From: Actinomadura sp. KC06
Lineage (GTDB): Bacteria > Actinomycetota > Actinomycetes > Streptosporangiales > Streptosporangiaceae
Length of the DNA: 64,000 nucleotides
Direction of reading: 5' to 3'
Assembly: GCF_004348735.1 (NCBI RefSeq)
Contig: NZ_SMKT01000005.1
Span: forward strand, 51,671 to 115,670
The notes under the pieces were generated by a model. It did not search any database and was not told the origin of the DNA. It saw nothing but the letters and a program-made list of their open reading frames with translations. The translations under genes were made by a program, and so were the position numbers. This document shows, piece by piece, positions 27,887 through 36,362 of this stretch; position 1 is the first letter of the stretch; each line of letters opens with the position of its first letter.

Positions 27887-28171
27887 GTGAGCGTCGTTGG
27901 AACCGTGCTGCAGGTCGTCCTGTACTTCTTCCTCCTGTTCCTGATCGGGAGGTTGATCCTGGAGGTCCTGCAGTCGTTCGCGCGGCAGTGGAAGCCCACC
28001 GGGGTGGTTCTGGTGATCGCGGAGGCGACGTACACCGTCACCGATCCGCCACTGAAATTCCTGAGGCGCTTCATCCCGCCCATACGACTGGGTAACGTGG
28101 CGCTGGACCTCAGCTTCACCGTGCTCATCCTTGTGGTCTGGGTCTTGATCATCTTCGTGCAGAGGCTCTGA
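27887..28171 (+). CDS. YggT family membrane protein
   Basis: A 94-residue protein with two membrane helices (about 4-26 and 70-91) separated by the conserved DPPLKFLRRFIPPIRLGNVALD. YggT proteins lie between sepF and divIVA in many Gram-positive bacteria; their molecular role is unsettled. GTG 27887 has a weak purine-rich site upstream. The divIVA promoter begins just after its stop. Confidence 0.9.
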   Translation: MSVVGTVLQVVLYFFLLFLIGRLILEVLQSFARQWKPTGVVLVIAEATYTVTDPPLKFLRRFIPPIRLGNVALDLSFTVLILVVWVLIIFVQRL

Positions 28172-28176
28172 TCGGA

Positions 28177-28182
28177 TACCGT
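28177..28182 (+). promoter_or_regulatory. Candidate -10 box for divIVA
   Basis: TACCGT fits TANNNT and lies six bases after the yggT stop and 38 bases before the divIVA ATG, which has AAGGAG at 28209-28214. This suggests that divIVA has its own promoter. The -35 is not clear. Confidence 0.4.
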
Positions 28183-28220
28183 CCTTTTGGACAGACTCCA
28201 AGCGCGCCAAGGAGACGAAC

Positions 28221-29138
28221 ATGCCGCTGACACCCGCCGACGTGCGGAACAAGCAGTTCAGTACCACCAGGCTGAGGCCGGGGTACGACGAGGAGGAGGT
28301 GGACGCCTTCCTCGACGAGGTCGAGGCCGAGCTGGACCGCCTCATCCAGGAGAACGAGGAACTGCGGGCCAAGCTCGCCGAGTGCCTGCGCGGCAAGGTT
28401 CCCGCCATGGCCGCCCCCATCGTGGAGCCCAAGCCGGACGTCCAGAAGATCCCCGAGCCTCCCCGCCCCGAGCCGCAGCCGCAGCCCGAGCCGGAGCCCG
28501 CCCTCGGCGGCCTCGGCATGTCCGCCGCCCCCACGGGCGAGGACAACATGGACACCGCCGCCCGCGTGCTCGCGCTCGCCCAGCAGACCGCCGACCAGGC
28601 GATCGCCGACGCCCGCCGCGAGGCCGACGAGACGCTCGGCCGCGCCCGCCGCGAGGCCGAGGAGATCCTCGGCAAGGCCCGCCGGCAGGCCGACCAGATC
28701 GTCAGCGAGGCGCGCTCGCGCGCCGAGGCCCTCGACCGCGACGCCCAGGAGCGGCACCGCCAGGTCATGGGCTCGCTCGTGCAGCAGCGCGAGGAGCTCG
28801 AGCGCGAGGTCGACAACCTGCGCGCCTTCGAGCGCGAGTACCGCAGCCGCCTGAAGGTCTACCTGGAGGGCCAGCTGCGCGACCTGGAGGCGGGCAGCAC
28901 CGAGACGGGCGCGTTCGCCGCCGTCCCGGGCGCCGCCCCCGCGCAGTCGCAGCAGAACAACCCCCAGGCCGGCCCGCCGAACGCCCTTCCGCACGGCGAG
29001 AACCGCAACGGCACCCCCGGCGGCTCGGCCCCGGCGGGCCCGTTCCCGACGCCCGCCGAGCACGCCCAGCAGGTGCAGCACTCCGCGACCGGCGCGTTCC
29101 ACTCGGGCGGCGACAACCCGCCGCACGACAGGCGCTGA
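28221..29138 (+). CDS. divIVA: Polar growth protein DivIVA (Wag31)
   Basis: A 305-residue coiled-coil protein. The membrane-binding N-terminal domain is PLTPADVRNKQFSTTRLRPG, with DEEEVDAFLDEVEAELDRLI forming the first coiled coil. A Pro/Glu-rich spacer (about 75-105) separates it from a long second coiled coil (about 110-225, many ARREAEE heptads), then a disordered tail. In actinobacteria DivIVA marks cell poles and directs tip growth. ATG 28221 has AAGGAG six bases upstream. Confidence 0.95.
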   Translation: MPLTPADVRNKQFSTTRLRPGYDEEEVDAFLDEVEAELDRLIQENEELRAKLAECLRGKVPAMAAPIVEPKPDVQKIPEPPRPEPQPQPEPEPALGGLGMSAAPTGEDNMDTAARVLALAQQTADQAIADARREADETLGRARREAEEILGKARRQADQIVSEARSRAEALDRDAQERHRQVMGSLVQQREELEREVDNLRAFEREYRSRLKVYLEGQLRDLEAGSTETGAFAAVPGAAPAQSQQNNPQAGPPNALPHGENRNGTPGGSAPAGPFPTPAEHAQQVQHSATGAFHSGGDNPPHDRR

Positions 29139-29273
29139 CGCGCGCGCCGGGCGATAGTGTCTTCCCGATCGCCGCGCCGAGGACGGCAGCGTCGCCGTCC
29201 CGGCGGCGCGGGGAGTCCGGACGGGGTGGGGCCGGCGGGAAGCCGAGCGGTCTGAACGAGTGGGAGAGACCCT

Positions 29274-30554
29274 GTGATCATCCTGAGTGGCGTTCTGGTG
29301 GTGGCGGCCATCGCCCTGCTGGTAGCGGGGATCGTCGCCGGCAACGGGGACAGCGCCGAGGTCTTCAACCTGGAGGCCCTGACGGTGATCTACATCTCGA
29401 TCGCCGTCAGCATCGTCTCCGCGCTGTGCCTGGCCATCGGGGTGTTCCTGCGCCGTAAGGAGCTCTTCGGACCGGGCGCCGCGACGGCGCCTGCCCGCCA
29501 GAGCCGGAAGGCGAAGCAGGGCAAGCAGGACAAACGCGCGAAGGCGGCGCCGCCCATGCCGGCCGCGCCGGTTCCCGCGGCGAAGAGCCCGGCTGCAAGC
29601 CCGGCCGACGACGAGGTGGCGATTCCCGCCCCGCCGGCCGACGTCCCCGGCGACGCGCTGGTCTTCGTCGTCCGCGGACGCAAGCGCTACCACCTCGACA
29701 CCTGCCGCCAGCTCGCCGGACGCGAGACGGAAGAGCTCACCTACGCCGAGGCCAAGGAGGAGGGGTTCAGCCCCTGTACCGCCTGCATGCCCGACACCGC
29801 ACTGGCGGCGCGCGCCGCGGCGTCGGGACCCGCGTCACCTGACGCGAGCAAGGCGGCAGGGGCGGCGCCCGCTCCTCCGAAGCCCGGCGCGGAGCGCTCC
29901 GACAGCGGCCTGGCCGGTCTCGCCAAGCCGTCCCCGGCCAAGCCCGCGCCCTCACCGCAGCCCGCGCCGACGTCGTTCGACACGACCGCCGAGATCCCGC
30001 GGACGGAACCGTCCGCCGCTCGCGAGCCGGAGCCCCCGGCCCCCGGCGCCCCTGCCTCCGGCGCAGCGGGCCCGACTCTCACCGACCTGCCCGTCACGGG
30101 CGCCTTCGCGTCCGAGCAGGGCGCCCGGGCCGCGGAGAAGGCCGAGCCCCGTGCGACGGAGCCGGAGGACGCCTCCGTCGCCGGCCGGCCCGCCGACGAC
30201 GATTCCGCGTCGCAGGACACCGCCGTCGCCCCCGCGCCGTTCGCGGCACCGCGCGGCGCCGACGCCGAAGACCCGCTCGCACCTCGTGCCGAAGAGCCCC
30301 GTCCCGAACCCCGGCCTGAGCCCCGGCCCGCCGAGGCACCCGCCGCCACGTCAGGCGACGAGCCCGCCGGCGAAGGCCCGCAGGTCCGCATCCTGAGCGG
30401 CACCAAGCGATACCACCGCATGGACTGCGCCCTCATCGAGGACATCGGCGACGAGGCCGACGATCTGGAGTCGCTGCCCCGCGCCGAGGCGAAGGCCCGG
30501 GGCTGCACGCCCTGCCTCGTCTGCCAGCCCGACCGCGAGCACGCCCGCGACTGA
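29274..30554 (+). CDS. Membrane protein with duplicated YH-C-PCxxC module, unknown function
   Basis: A 426-residue protein I do not recognise. Two membrane helices lie at about 1-23 and 35-59. Lys-rich and Pro/Ala-rich disordered stretches separate two related modules: residues 130-174 (His140, Cys144, Cys168, Cys171) and 371-420 (His381, Cys385, Cys414, Cys417). Both read KRYH-x3-C, then AEAK-x2-G, then PCxxCxPD. The His plus three Cys pattern suggests a zinc site like the small Ada-type or nuclease-associated metal modules. GTG 29274 has GGGAGAG upstream; TAGTGT at 29155-29160 is a possible -10. It follows divIVA, so an envelope or polar role is conceivable but unproven. Confidence 0.7.
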   Translation: MIILSGVLVVAAIALLVAGIVAGNGDSAEVFNLEALTVIYISIAVSIVSALCLAIGVFLRRKELFGPGAATAPARQSRKAKQGKQDKRAKAAPPMPAAPVPAAKSPAASPADDEVAIPAPPADVPGDALVFVVRGRKRYHLDTCRQLAGRETEELTYAEAKEEGFSPCTACMPDTALAARAAASGPASPDASKAAGAAPAPPKPGAERSDSGLAGLAKPSPAKPAPSPQPAPTSFDTTAEIPRTEPSAAREPEPPAPGAPASGAAGPTLTDLPVTGAFASEQGARAAEKAEPRATEPEDASVAGRPADDDSASQDTAVAPAPFAAPRGADAEDPLAPRAEEPRPEPRPEPRPAEAPAATSGDEPAGEGPQVRILSGTKRYHRMDCALIEDIGDEADDLESLPRAEAKARGCTPCLVCQPDREHARD

Positions 30555-30586
30555 GAGCCGGCCCCGCCCGCTCGGCCCGCTCGTGC

Positions 30587-31348
30587 TCAGCGGTAGCGGC
30601 GGCGTTCGTCGCGCAGCTCGCGCAGGCGTTCCCGCCGCTCGTCCCGGCGTTCTCGCCGTTCGAGCTGGAGTTCCCGCCGCTCGATCCGCTCGCGCTGACG
30701 GTCGCGGTGCCCGCCCTGCTCCCCGACCGCCTTCCGCTTGACAGAGAGGCCGCCGAACAGCACATTCCCCGTCAGGCGGATCACCGGCGCGTCCGGGTCC
30801 GTCGTGTCGTCCTCGGGCAGCTCGTTCCCGCCGAAGATCGCCGTGGTGGACCCGACGACCCGCACCCCCGGCGGCACCACGATCGTCACGCCGCCGAACA
30901 CGCAGGTGACGTTGACGGTCACCTCGCCGCGGCTGAGGACCGCCTGCCGGAAGTCCAGGTCCGCGCCGCCGAACAGGCACGTGATGTTCGTGGTCGGCTC
31001 GGCCAGCCAGCGGCCCTTCCGCTCCACCCCGCTGAAGATCGCCACGAGGTTGGGCGACTGCGCGGGAGGAGGCGGCGGGACCGGCTCGTCCTTGCGCAGC
31101 TCGACTCGCGGCCGCGGCGCCCGCTCCGGCGGCAGGTCGCTCAGCACGGGCTCCAGCTCGGCGTACGTTTTGGCCTGGTAGACCACGTCGATGCGCTCGG
31201 CGTGCTCCTCCGGCGTGATGCGTCCCTCCGCCAGGGCCTCGCGCAGGCGGTCGGCGACCTCGTCACGGTCGGCGTCCGACGCCCGCATGCGCGCGGCCTG
31301 CGACTCCGCGGGAACTCCAGACTCGGAAGGCTGCTCGGGAAGGTTCAC
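30587..31348 (-). CDS. DUF1707 protein with LiaF-like C-terminal domain
   Basis: A 253-residue protein. Residues 22-75 form the DUF1707 SHOCT-like domain (MRASDADRDEVADRLREALA, then GRITPEEHAERIDVVYQAKT). The middle holds repeated strand motifs, ITCLFGGADLDF, VTCVFGGVTIVVPPG and AIFGGNELP, typical of the LiaF/DUF2154 beta domain. The last 40 residues are a very Arg/Glu-rich helix. No membrane helix is apparent. Such proteins are often linked to envelope-stress sensing; a direct function is not known. The gene is downstream of ileS on the same strand. Confidence 0.85.
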   Translation of the reverse strand: MNLPEQPSESGVPAESQAARMRASDADRDEVADRLREALAEGRITPEEHAERIDVVYQAKTYAELEPVLSDLPPERAPRPRVELRKDEPVPPPPPAQSPNLVAIFSGVERKGRWLAEPTTNITCLFGGADLDFRQAVLSRGEVTVNVTCVFGGVTIVVPPGVRVVGSTTAIFGGNELPEDDTTDPDAPVIRLTGNVLFGGLSVKRKAVGEQGGHRDRQRERIERRELQLERRERRDERRERLRELRDERRRYR

Positions 31349-31397
31349 ACCCCTATGGTGGCAGCGTCCGCCGAGGGCGGCGACCCCTGAAAGCCCG

Positions 31398-34300
31398 TCA
31401 CGAAACGTCCGAGTCCGACCGGGCCTTGCGGAGGTAGTAGGTGAGTCCCAGGTCTTCGTCGCGGGTGGCCTTGAGGTCGCGGGGGCGGCCTTCGGCGACC
31501 GTGGCGGCCAGGACCTCCGTCGCGACCTCGCCGGTGTGGGCGCGCAGGGCCTCGGCGAGGTCGGTGCCGGTGGCCTCCCACCACAGGTCGATGCGGTCGG
31601 TGACCTCCAGCCCGGCCGCCTTGCGCCCCTCCTGGACGAGGCGGACGGCCTCGCGGACCAGGCCCGCGCGGCGCAGTTCGGGCGTGACGGTGAGGTCCAG
31701 GGCGACGGTCTCCCCGGCGGCGCTCTCCACCGCCCAGCCGCTCCGCGGACGCTCGGTGACGATCACGTCGTCCGCGGAGAGGGGGACCGTGCCCACATCA
31801 GCCGCCTCGACCTCGGCGGCGCCGGTGCGCAGCGCGTGGACGAGGGACGCGGCGTCCGCGGACGTCACGGCCTTGGCGACCTTCGGGGTGTCCTTGGCGT
31901 AGCGCTTGCCCAGCTCGCGGAAGTTGGGCTTCACCTCGTACTCGACCAGGTCGCCGCCGATGGACGACAGCTCCTCGAACCCCAGGACGTTCAGCTCCTC
32001 GGAGATCTGCGCACGGAGCTGCTCGGGCAGCGCCCGCCACCCGGCGGCGCCGACCAGCGCGCGGCCGAGGGGCTGGCGGGTCCGGACGCCGCTGGCGGCG
32101 CGGGCGGACCGGCCCAGCTCGACGAGCCGGCGGACGAGGGCCATCTGCGCGGTCAGGTCGTCGTCCAGCAGGTCCGCGTCGACGGACGGCCAGTCGGCGA
32201 GGTGCACCGAGTCGGGGCCGTCGTCGGGGCGGATGACGTCCCACACGTGGTCGGTGACGAACGGCACCAGCGGCGCCATCAGCCGGGTGAGGGTCTCCAG
32301 GCACTCGTAGAGGGTGGCGAAGGCGGACGAGCCGTCCGGGGTCTCCGGGCCCTCCCAGAAGCGGCGGCGGGACCGGCGCACGTACCAGTTGGACAGGTCG
32401 TCGACGAACTGCGCGAGGACGCGCCCGGCGCGGGCGGTGTCATACTCCTCCAGCGCGGCGTCGACCTCGCGGACGGTCCGGTGCAGCTCGGCGAGCGCCC
32501 AGCGGTCCAGGAGGGGGCGGTCGGCCGGGGCGGGCGCTTCGGCGCGGCGGTCGGGCGTCCAGGCGCGGCCCTGCTCCTTGGCCGCGTTCGAGTACAGGAC
32601 GAAGAACGACGCCGTGTGCCAGTAGGTGAGCAGCACCTTCCGGACGATCTCCTCCAGGGCCCCGTGCCCGACGCGGCGCGACGCCCAGGGCAGCCCGTTG
32701 GCGGCCATGAACCAGCGCAGCGCGTCGGCGCCGTGCTCGTCCATCAGCGGGATGGGCCGCAGGACGTTGCCGAGGTGCTTGCTCATCTTGCGGCCGTCCT
32801 CGGCGAGGATCAGCCCGAGGACCACGACGTTCTCGTAGGACGATCTGTCGAACACGAGCGTCCCGACGGCCATGAGGGAGTAGAACCAGCCGCGGGTCTG
32901 GTCCTGGGCCTCGCAGATGTACTGCGCCGGGTAGGAGTCCTCGAAGATTTCGTTGTTGCGGTGGGGGGCGCCCCACTGCGCGAACGGCATCGAGCCCGAG
33001 TCGTACCAGGCGTCGATGACGTCGGGGACGCGGCGCGCCTCCGCCCCGCAGTGCGGGCAAGGGAAGGTGACGTCGTCGACGTAGGGACGATGCGGGTCGA
33101 GCCCCGACATGTCCTTGCCGGCGAGGTCGCCTAGTTCCTTGAGGGAGCCGACGCAGGTGACGTGCTCCTCGTTCTCATCGCAGACCCACAGGGGGAGTGG
33201 CGTGCCCCAGTAGCGGCTGCGGGACAGCGACCAGTCGACGTTGTTGCGCAGCCACTCCCCGAACCGGCCGTGCTTGACCGTCTCGGGGTACCAGTTGGTG
33301 TTCTCGTTCTCCTCCAGCAGCCGGTCTTTGATCTGCGTGGTGCGGATGTACCAGGCGGGGAGCGCGTAGTAAAGCAGCGGCGTGTGGCAGCGCCAGCAGT
33401 GCGGGTAGCTGTGGTCGAAGTGCCCGCCGCGGAACAGCAGCCCGCGCGCGCGCAGGTCGTCGGTGAGCGGCTCGTCGGCGTCCTTGAAGAACTTGTTGCC
33501 GACCAGCGGGACCTCGCGCAGGAAGCGTCCGTCCGGGCCGATGGGGTTGACGATGGGCATGCCGTAGCGCTTGCAGACGGTCATGTCGTCGCCGCCGAAC
33601 GCGGGCGCCTGGTGGACGAGCCCGGTGCCGTCCTCGACGGTGACGTAGTCGCCCAGGACGACGTAGTGCGCGTCCGGGATGTCGACCAGGTCGAACGGCC
33701 GCCGGTAGGCGGTGCGTTCGAGTTCGGTGCCCTGGTACGTGGCCAGCCGTTCGGCGCCCTCTCCGAGGACCTGGTCGAGGAGCGGCTCGGCCACGACGAG
33801 CACTTCATCGGAGCCCGCGGGACGGGCCGCGACGTAGGTGACGTCTGGGTGGACGGCCACGGCGGTGTTGGACACGAGCGTCCACGGCGTCGTCGTCCAG
33901 ATCAGCAGCGCGGCGTTCAGCTCGGCCAGCGGGCCGGACGTGACCGGCATCCGCACGTACACCGACGGGCTGGTGACCTCCTCGTACCCGCCGGGCTGGC
34001 CCAGCTCGTGGTCGGACAGGCCCGTCCCGCAGCGCGGGCAGTACGGCGTGATGCGGAAGTCGCGGAACAGCAGGCCCTTGTCGAACACCTGCTTCAGGGA
34101 CCACCAGACCGCCTCGACGTATTCGGGGTCCATCGTCCGGTAGGCCTGGTCGGTGTTGACCCAGTAGCCCATGCGCTCGGTCATTTCCTCGAACGCGTCC
34201 ACATGGCGCAGGACGGACTCACGGCAGCGGTCGTTGAACTCCGCGACGCCGTACTCCTCGATGTCCTTCTTGCCGGTGAGGCCGAGCTCCTTCTCCACGG

Positions 34301-34604
34301 CCACCTCGACGGGCAGCCCGTGGCAGTCCCAGCCGGCCTTGCGCGGGACGTGGTAGCCCTTCATGGTCTTGAAGCGCGGGAAAACGTCCTTGAACACGCG
34401 CGCCTCGACATGGTGGACGCCCGGCATGCCGTTCGCCGTCGGCGGCCCCTCGTAGAACACCCACCTGGGGCCGGAGGCGGTGCGCTCCAGGGACCGCTCG
34501 AAAACCTTGCTCTCCTGCCAGCGGCGCAGCATGTCCCGCTCGAGGGCGGGCAGATCGACCTGCGCGGGCAGCGGCCGGAAACCCGGCCGGGAAACGGGGC
34601 TCAC
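31398..34604 (-). CDS. ileS: Isoleucyl-tRNA synthetase
   Basis: A 1068-residue class Ia synthetase. The HIGH-type motif is NGMPGVHH near residues 58-65, followed by GWDCHGLPVE. The editing domain has LIWTTTPWTLVSNTAVAV, a Zn-type CPRCG follows, and the KMSKS loop is KMSKHLGN. Length and the KMSKH form fit the eukaryotic-like IleRS found in many actinobacteria. I choose GTG 34604, which has GGAGG eight bases upstream; the in-frame GTG at 34673 lies within the T-box sequence and cannot be the start. Expression is predicted to respond to uncharged tRNA-Ile. Confidence 0.96.
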   Translation of the reverse strand: MSPVSRPGFRPLPAQVDLPALERDMLRRWQESKVFERSLERTASGPRWVFYEGPPTANGMPGVHHVEARVFKDVFPRFKTMKGYHVPRKAGWDCHGLPVEVAVEKELGLTGKKDIEEYGVAEFNDRCRESVLRHVDAFEEMTERMGYWVNTDQAYRTMDPEYVEAVWWSLKQVFDKGLLFRDFRITPYCPRCGTGLSDHELGQPGGYEEVTSPSVYVRMPVTSGPLAELNAALLIWTTTPWTLVSNTAVAVHPDVTYVAARPAGSDEVLVVAEPLLDQVLGEGAERLATYQGTELERTAYRRPFDLVDIPDAHYVVLGDYVTVEDGTGLVHQAPAFGGDDMTVCKRYGMPIVNPIGPDGRFLREVPLVGNKFFKDADEPLTDDLRARGLLFRGGHFDHSYPHCWRCHTPLLYYALPAWYIRTTQIKDRLLEENENTNWYPETVKHGRFGEWLRNNVDWSLSRSRYWGTPLPLWVCDENEEHVTCVGSLKELGDLAGKDMSGLDPHRPYVDDVTFPCPHCGAEARRVPDVIDAWYDSGSMPFAQWGAPHRNNEIFEDSYPAQYICEAQDQTRGWFYSLMAVGTLVFDRSSYENVVVLGLILAEDGRKMSKHLGNVLRPIPLMDEHGADALRWFMAANGLPWASRRVGHGALEEIVRKVLLTYWHTASFFVLYSNAAKEQGRAWTPDRRAEAPAPADRPLLDRWALAELHRTVREVDAALEEYDTARAGRVLAQFVDDLSNWYVRRSRRRFWEGPETPDGSSAFATLYECLETLTRLMAPLVPFVTDHVWDVIRPDDGPDSVHLADWPSVDADLLDDDLTAQMALVRRLVELGRSARAASGVRTRQPLGRALVGAAGWRALPEQLRAQISEELNVLGFEELSSIGGDLVEYEVKPNFRELGKRYAKDTPKVAKAVTSADAASLVHALRTGAAEVEAADVGTVPLSADDVIVTERPRSGWAVESAAGETVALDLTVTPELRRAGLVREAVRLVQEGRKAAGLEVTDRIDLWWEATGTDLAEALRAHTGEVATEVLAATVAEGRPRDLKATRDEDLGLTYYLRKARSDSDVS

Positions 34605-34800
34605 GATGCGGACCTCCGGAACGACGTGTACGACGTTGACCGGAGGGACGAGGCGGCTGCCCCGCGGTACCACCCTCCTTGACCGCGCCCGGAGGCACGG
34701 TCCGCTTCGTTCGAGTCTCGGCCACCGGTTCTACTTGGCCCGCGGACGGACGTCCCGGACGGTTCTTCCGGCGGCTCCGGGGTGATCAGACCGCCGGGCT
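34605..34800 (-). promoter_or_regulatory. Translational T-box riboswitch controlling ileS
   Basis: The minus strand carries the T-box core GGAGGGTGGTACCGCGG (34678-34662), with the tRNA-acceptor bulge TGGT at 34672-34669. GGAGGG (34678-34673) can pair with CCCTCC (34647-34642). That same segment, as CCTCCGG (34646-34640), can instead pair with CCGGAGG (34619-34613), which contains the ileS Shine-Dalgarno. A 9-bp stem III (34702-34694 with 34689-34681) directly precedes the core. A short stem I (34797-34791 with 34774-34768) exposes ATC at 34786-34784, an isoleucine codon. This matches the known actinobacterial ultrashort-stem-I ileS T-boxes. Confidence 0.88.
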
Positions 34801-35048
34801 CGCCCCCGGGCTCGCACCGTCCCCGGGTCGCTCATGGCTGCGTGCGGCGGCAGGTGTCCCCTTCAGCGCCTGCCGATACGACTTCTCGTCCCGACTGTAA
34901 CGCACGCGGGACACGGCCTCTTCCCGTTTTCGCCCCGTCCAGACCCTCCGGGGGACCGTGGGGTTCCTTTGCGATCTCCTGCGCGGGGCTGGGGTTTCCA
35001 GGCGATCGGCGACCGGGCATAAGCGGTCGGTAACGCAGCCCAGGCTGT

Positions 35049-35078
35049 TTGCCGCGCCCGAGAAAGGGGACTTATGCT
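35049..35078 (+). promoter_or_regulatory. Promoter of the DksA/TraR-like gene
   Basis: TTGCCG (35049-35054) and TATGCT (35073-35078) are spaced by 18 bases. The -10 includes the ATG at 35074, which argues that translation starts further down, at 35122. The rest of the divergent gap toward the T-box (34801-35048) shows no other feature I can support. Confidence 0.55.
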
Positions 35079-35121
35079 GCCCGCACTGCCCGTCGAGGCG
35101 ATCAGCGCGAGGGGGGCCGAC

Positions 35122-35703
35122 ATGGCCGGCGCGAAGAGGGGCGCACAGCCCGTTCAGGAGCCGCCCGCTGGAAAGACGACACGGGGGCCGAGGCCGCCCG
35201 CGGCCAAGAAGCCCGCCGCCAAGAGCCCGGCCGCCAAGCCCGCCAAGCGCGGTCCCGCGAAGGCGGCCAAGGCGGGGAAGGCCAAGCCGGCCGGGCGGAG
35301 CGCCCCGGCGACGGCGGCCGCGCTGCCGGTCCGCGAGGGGGAGCACCGGTGGACGGCCGCGGAGCTGGCCGAGGTCAGGGCCGGACTGCAGGAGCAGATC
35401 GAGGCGCTGCGCACCGAGATCGCGGCGTCCGCGATCCAGATCGCGGAGGGCGACTCCAGCGACGGCGCGGGCGACGACCAGGCCGACGCGGGCGCCAAGA
35501 CCTACGAGCGCGAGCACGAGCTGGCGTTGTCCTACAATTCACAGGACCTGCTCGCCCAGATCGAGCGGGCCGTCCAGCGGATGGACACCGGCACGTACGG
35601 GATCTGCGAGTCGTGCACCAGGCCGATCGGCAAGGCGCGCCTCCAGGTCTTCCCGCGTGCGACCCTGTGTGTGACATGCAAACAACGCGAGGAACGTCGC
35701 TGA
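35122..35703 (+). CDS. DksA/TraR-family C4 zinc finger protein
   Basis: A 193-residue protein. The first ~75 residues are an Ala/Lys/Pro-rich tail. A helical segment (RWTAAELAEVRAGLQEQIEA) precedes ALSYNSQDLLAQIERAVQRM and the zinc finger CESC...CVTC with ICESCTRPIGKARLQVFPRA. DksA-like proteins bind the RNA polymerase secondary channel, but actinobacterial short versions are poorly defined. ATG 35122 has a G-rich site upstream; ATG 35074 is the alternative but lies in the promoter -10. It overlaps lspA by 28 bases. Confidence 0.88.
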   Translation: MAGAKRGAQPVQEPPAGKTTRGPRPPAAKKPAAKSPAAKPAKRGPAKAAKAGKAKPAGRSAPATAAALPVREGEHRWTAAELAEVRAGLQEQIEALRTEIAASAIQIAEGDSSDGAGDDQADAGAKTYEREHELALSYNSQDLLAQIERAVQRMDTGTYGICESCTRPIGKARLQVFPRATLCVTCKQREERR

Positions 35704-36362
35704 GCGACTCAACGAACCCAGAGGGCGGGGCCGAGGAATCCACGGGATCTCCTCGGCCGCGCCGCGTCGGCGTGCTGGTCGCCGTGGCGCTGGCCGCGCT
35801 CACCGCCGACATCGTGTCCAAGATCATCGTGGTGGCGACGCTGCAGGACGAGGAGCCCATCCGGCTCCTCGGCGGCCTGCTGACGCTGCGCGAGACCCGA
35901 AACAGCGGCGCCGCCTTCTCGATCGGCACCGGCTACACGATCGTCTTCACCCTGATCGCCTGCGGCGTGGTGGTGGCGATCCTGCGCACCGCCCGCAACC
36001 TGCGGAGCGTGCCCTGGGCGATCTGCCTGGGGCTGCTGCTCGGCGGGGCGGTCGGCAACCTCATCGACCGCATGCTGCGGGAGCCCGCGCCGCTCAAGGG
36101 CCATGTCGTCGACTGGATCCAGGTGCCGAACTTCCCGGTGTTCAACCTGGCCGACTCGGCGATCGTGTGCGGGGGCGTCCTGGCCGTCCTGCTGGCGGCG
36201 CGCGGCCTCCAGGTCGACGGGACGCGCCTCACCGGCAAGGACGACGACGCCGCCGGGGAGCCGAAGCCGGAACCCGCCCCCGAACGTGAATCCGAGCCCG
36301 AGCCGAAGCCCGAGCCCGCAGCCGAGGCGAACGACGCCCCGGCCTCGGAGGAGAAATCGTGA
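35676..36362 (+). CDS. lspA: Lipoprotein signal peptidase
   Basis: A 228-residue aspartyl membrane protease that cleaves prolipoprotein signal peptides after lipidation. Four membrane helices are visible, with the catalytic aspartates in [10 protein letters not shown] and [25 protein letters not shown] is the periplasmic signature. A 50-residue Glu/Pro/Lys-rich tail is added after the last helix. ATG 35676 lies inside the upstream gene. A CTG at 35700 with GAGGA six bases before it would give a start just before the upstream stop, so the true start is uncertain. Confidence 0.92.
   Translation: MQTTRGTSLSDSTNPEGGAEESTGSPRPRRVGVLVAVALAALTADIVSKIIVVATLQDEEPIRLLGGLLTLRETRNSGAAFSIGTGYTIVFTLIACGVVVAILRTARNLRSVPWAICLGLLLGGAVGNLIDRMLREPAPLKGHVVDWIQVPNFPVFNLADSAIVCGGVLAVLLAARGLQVDGTRLTGKDDDAAGEPKPEPAPERESEPEPKPEPAAEANDAPASEEKS

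Noticed and set aside
34605..34673. Upstream GTG start for ileS at 34673
   Set aside because: It lies in the conserved T-box core; the frame up to 34604 encodes the riboswitch, not protein.
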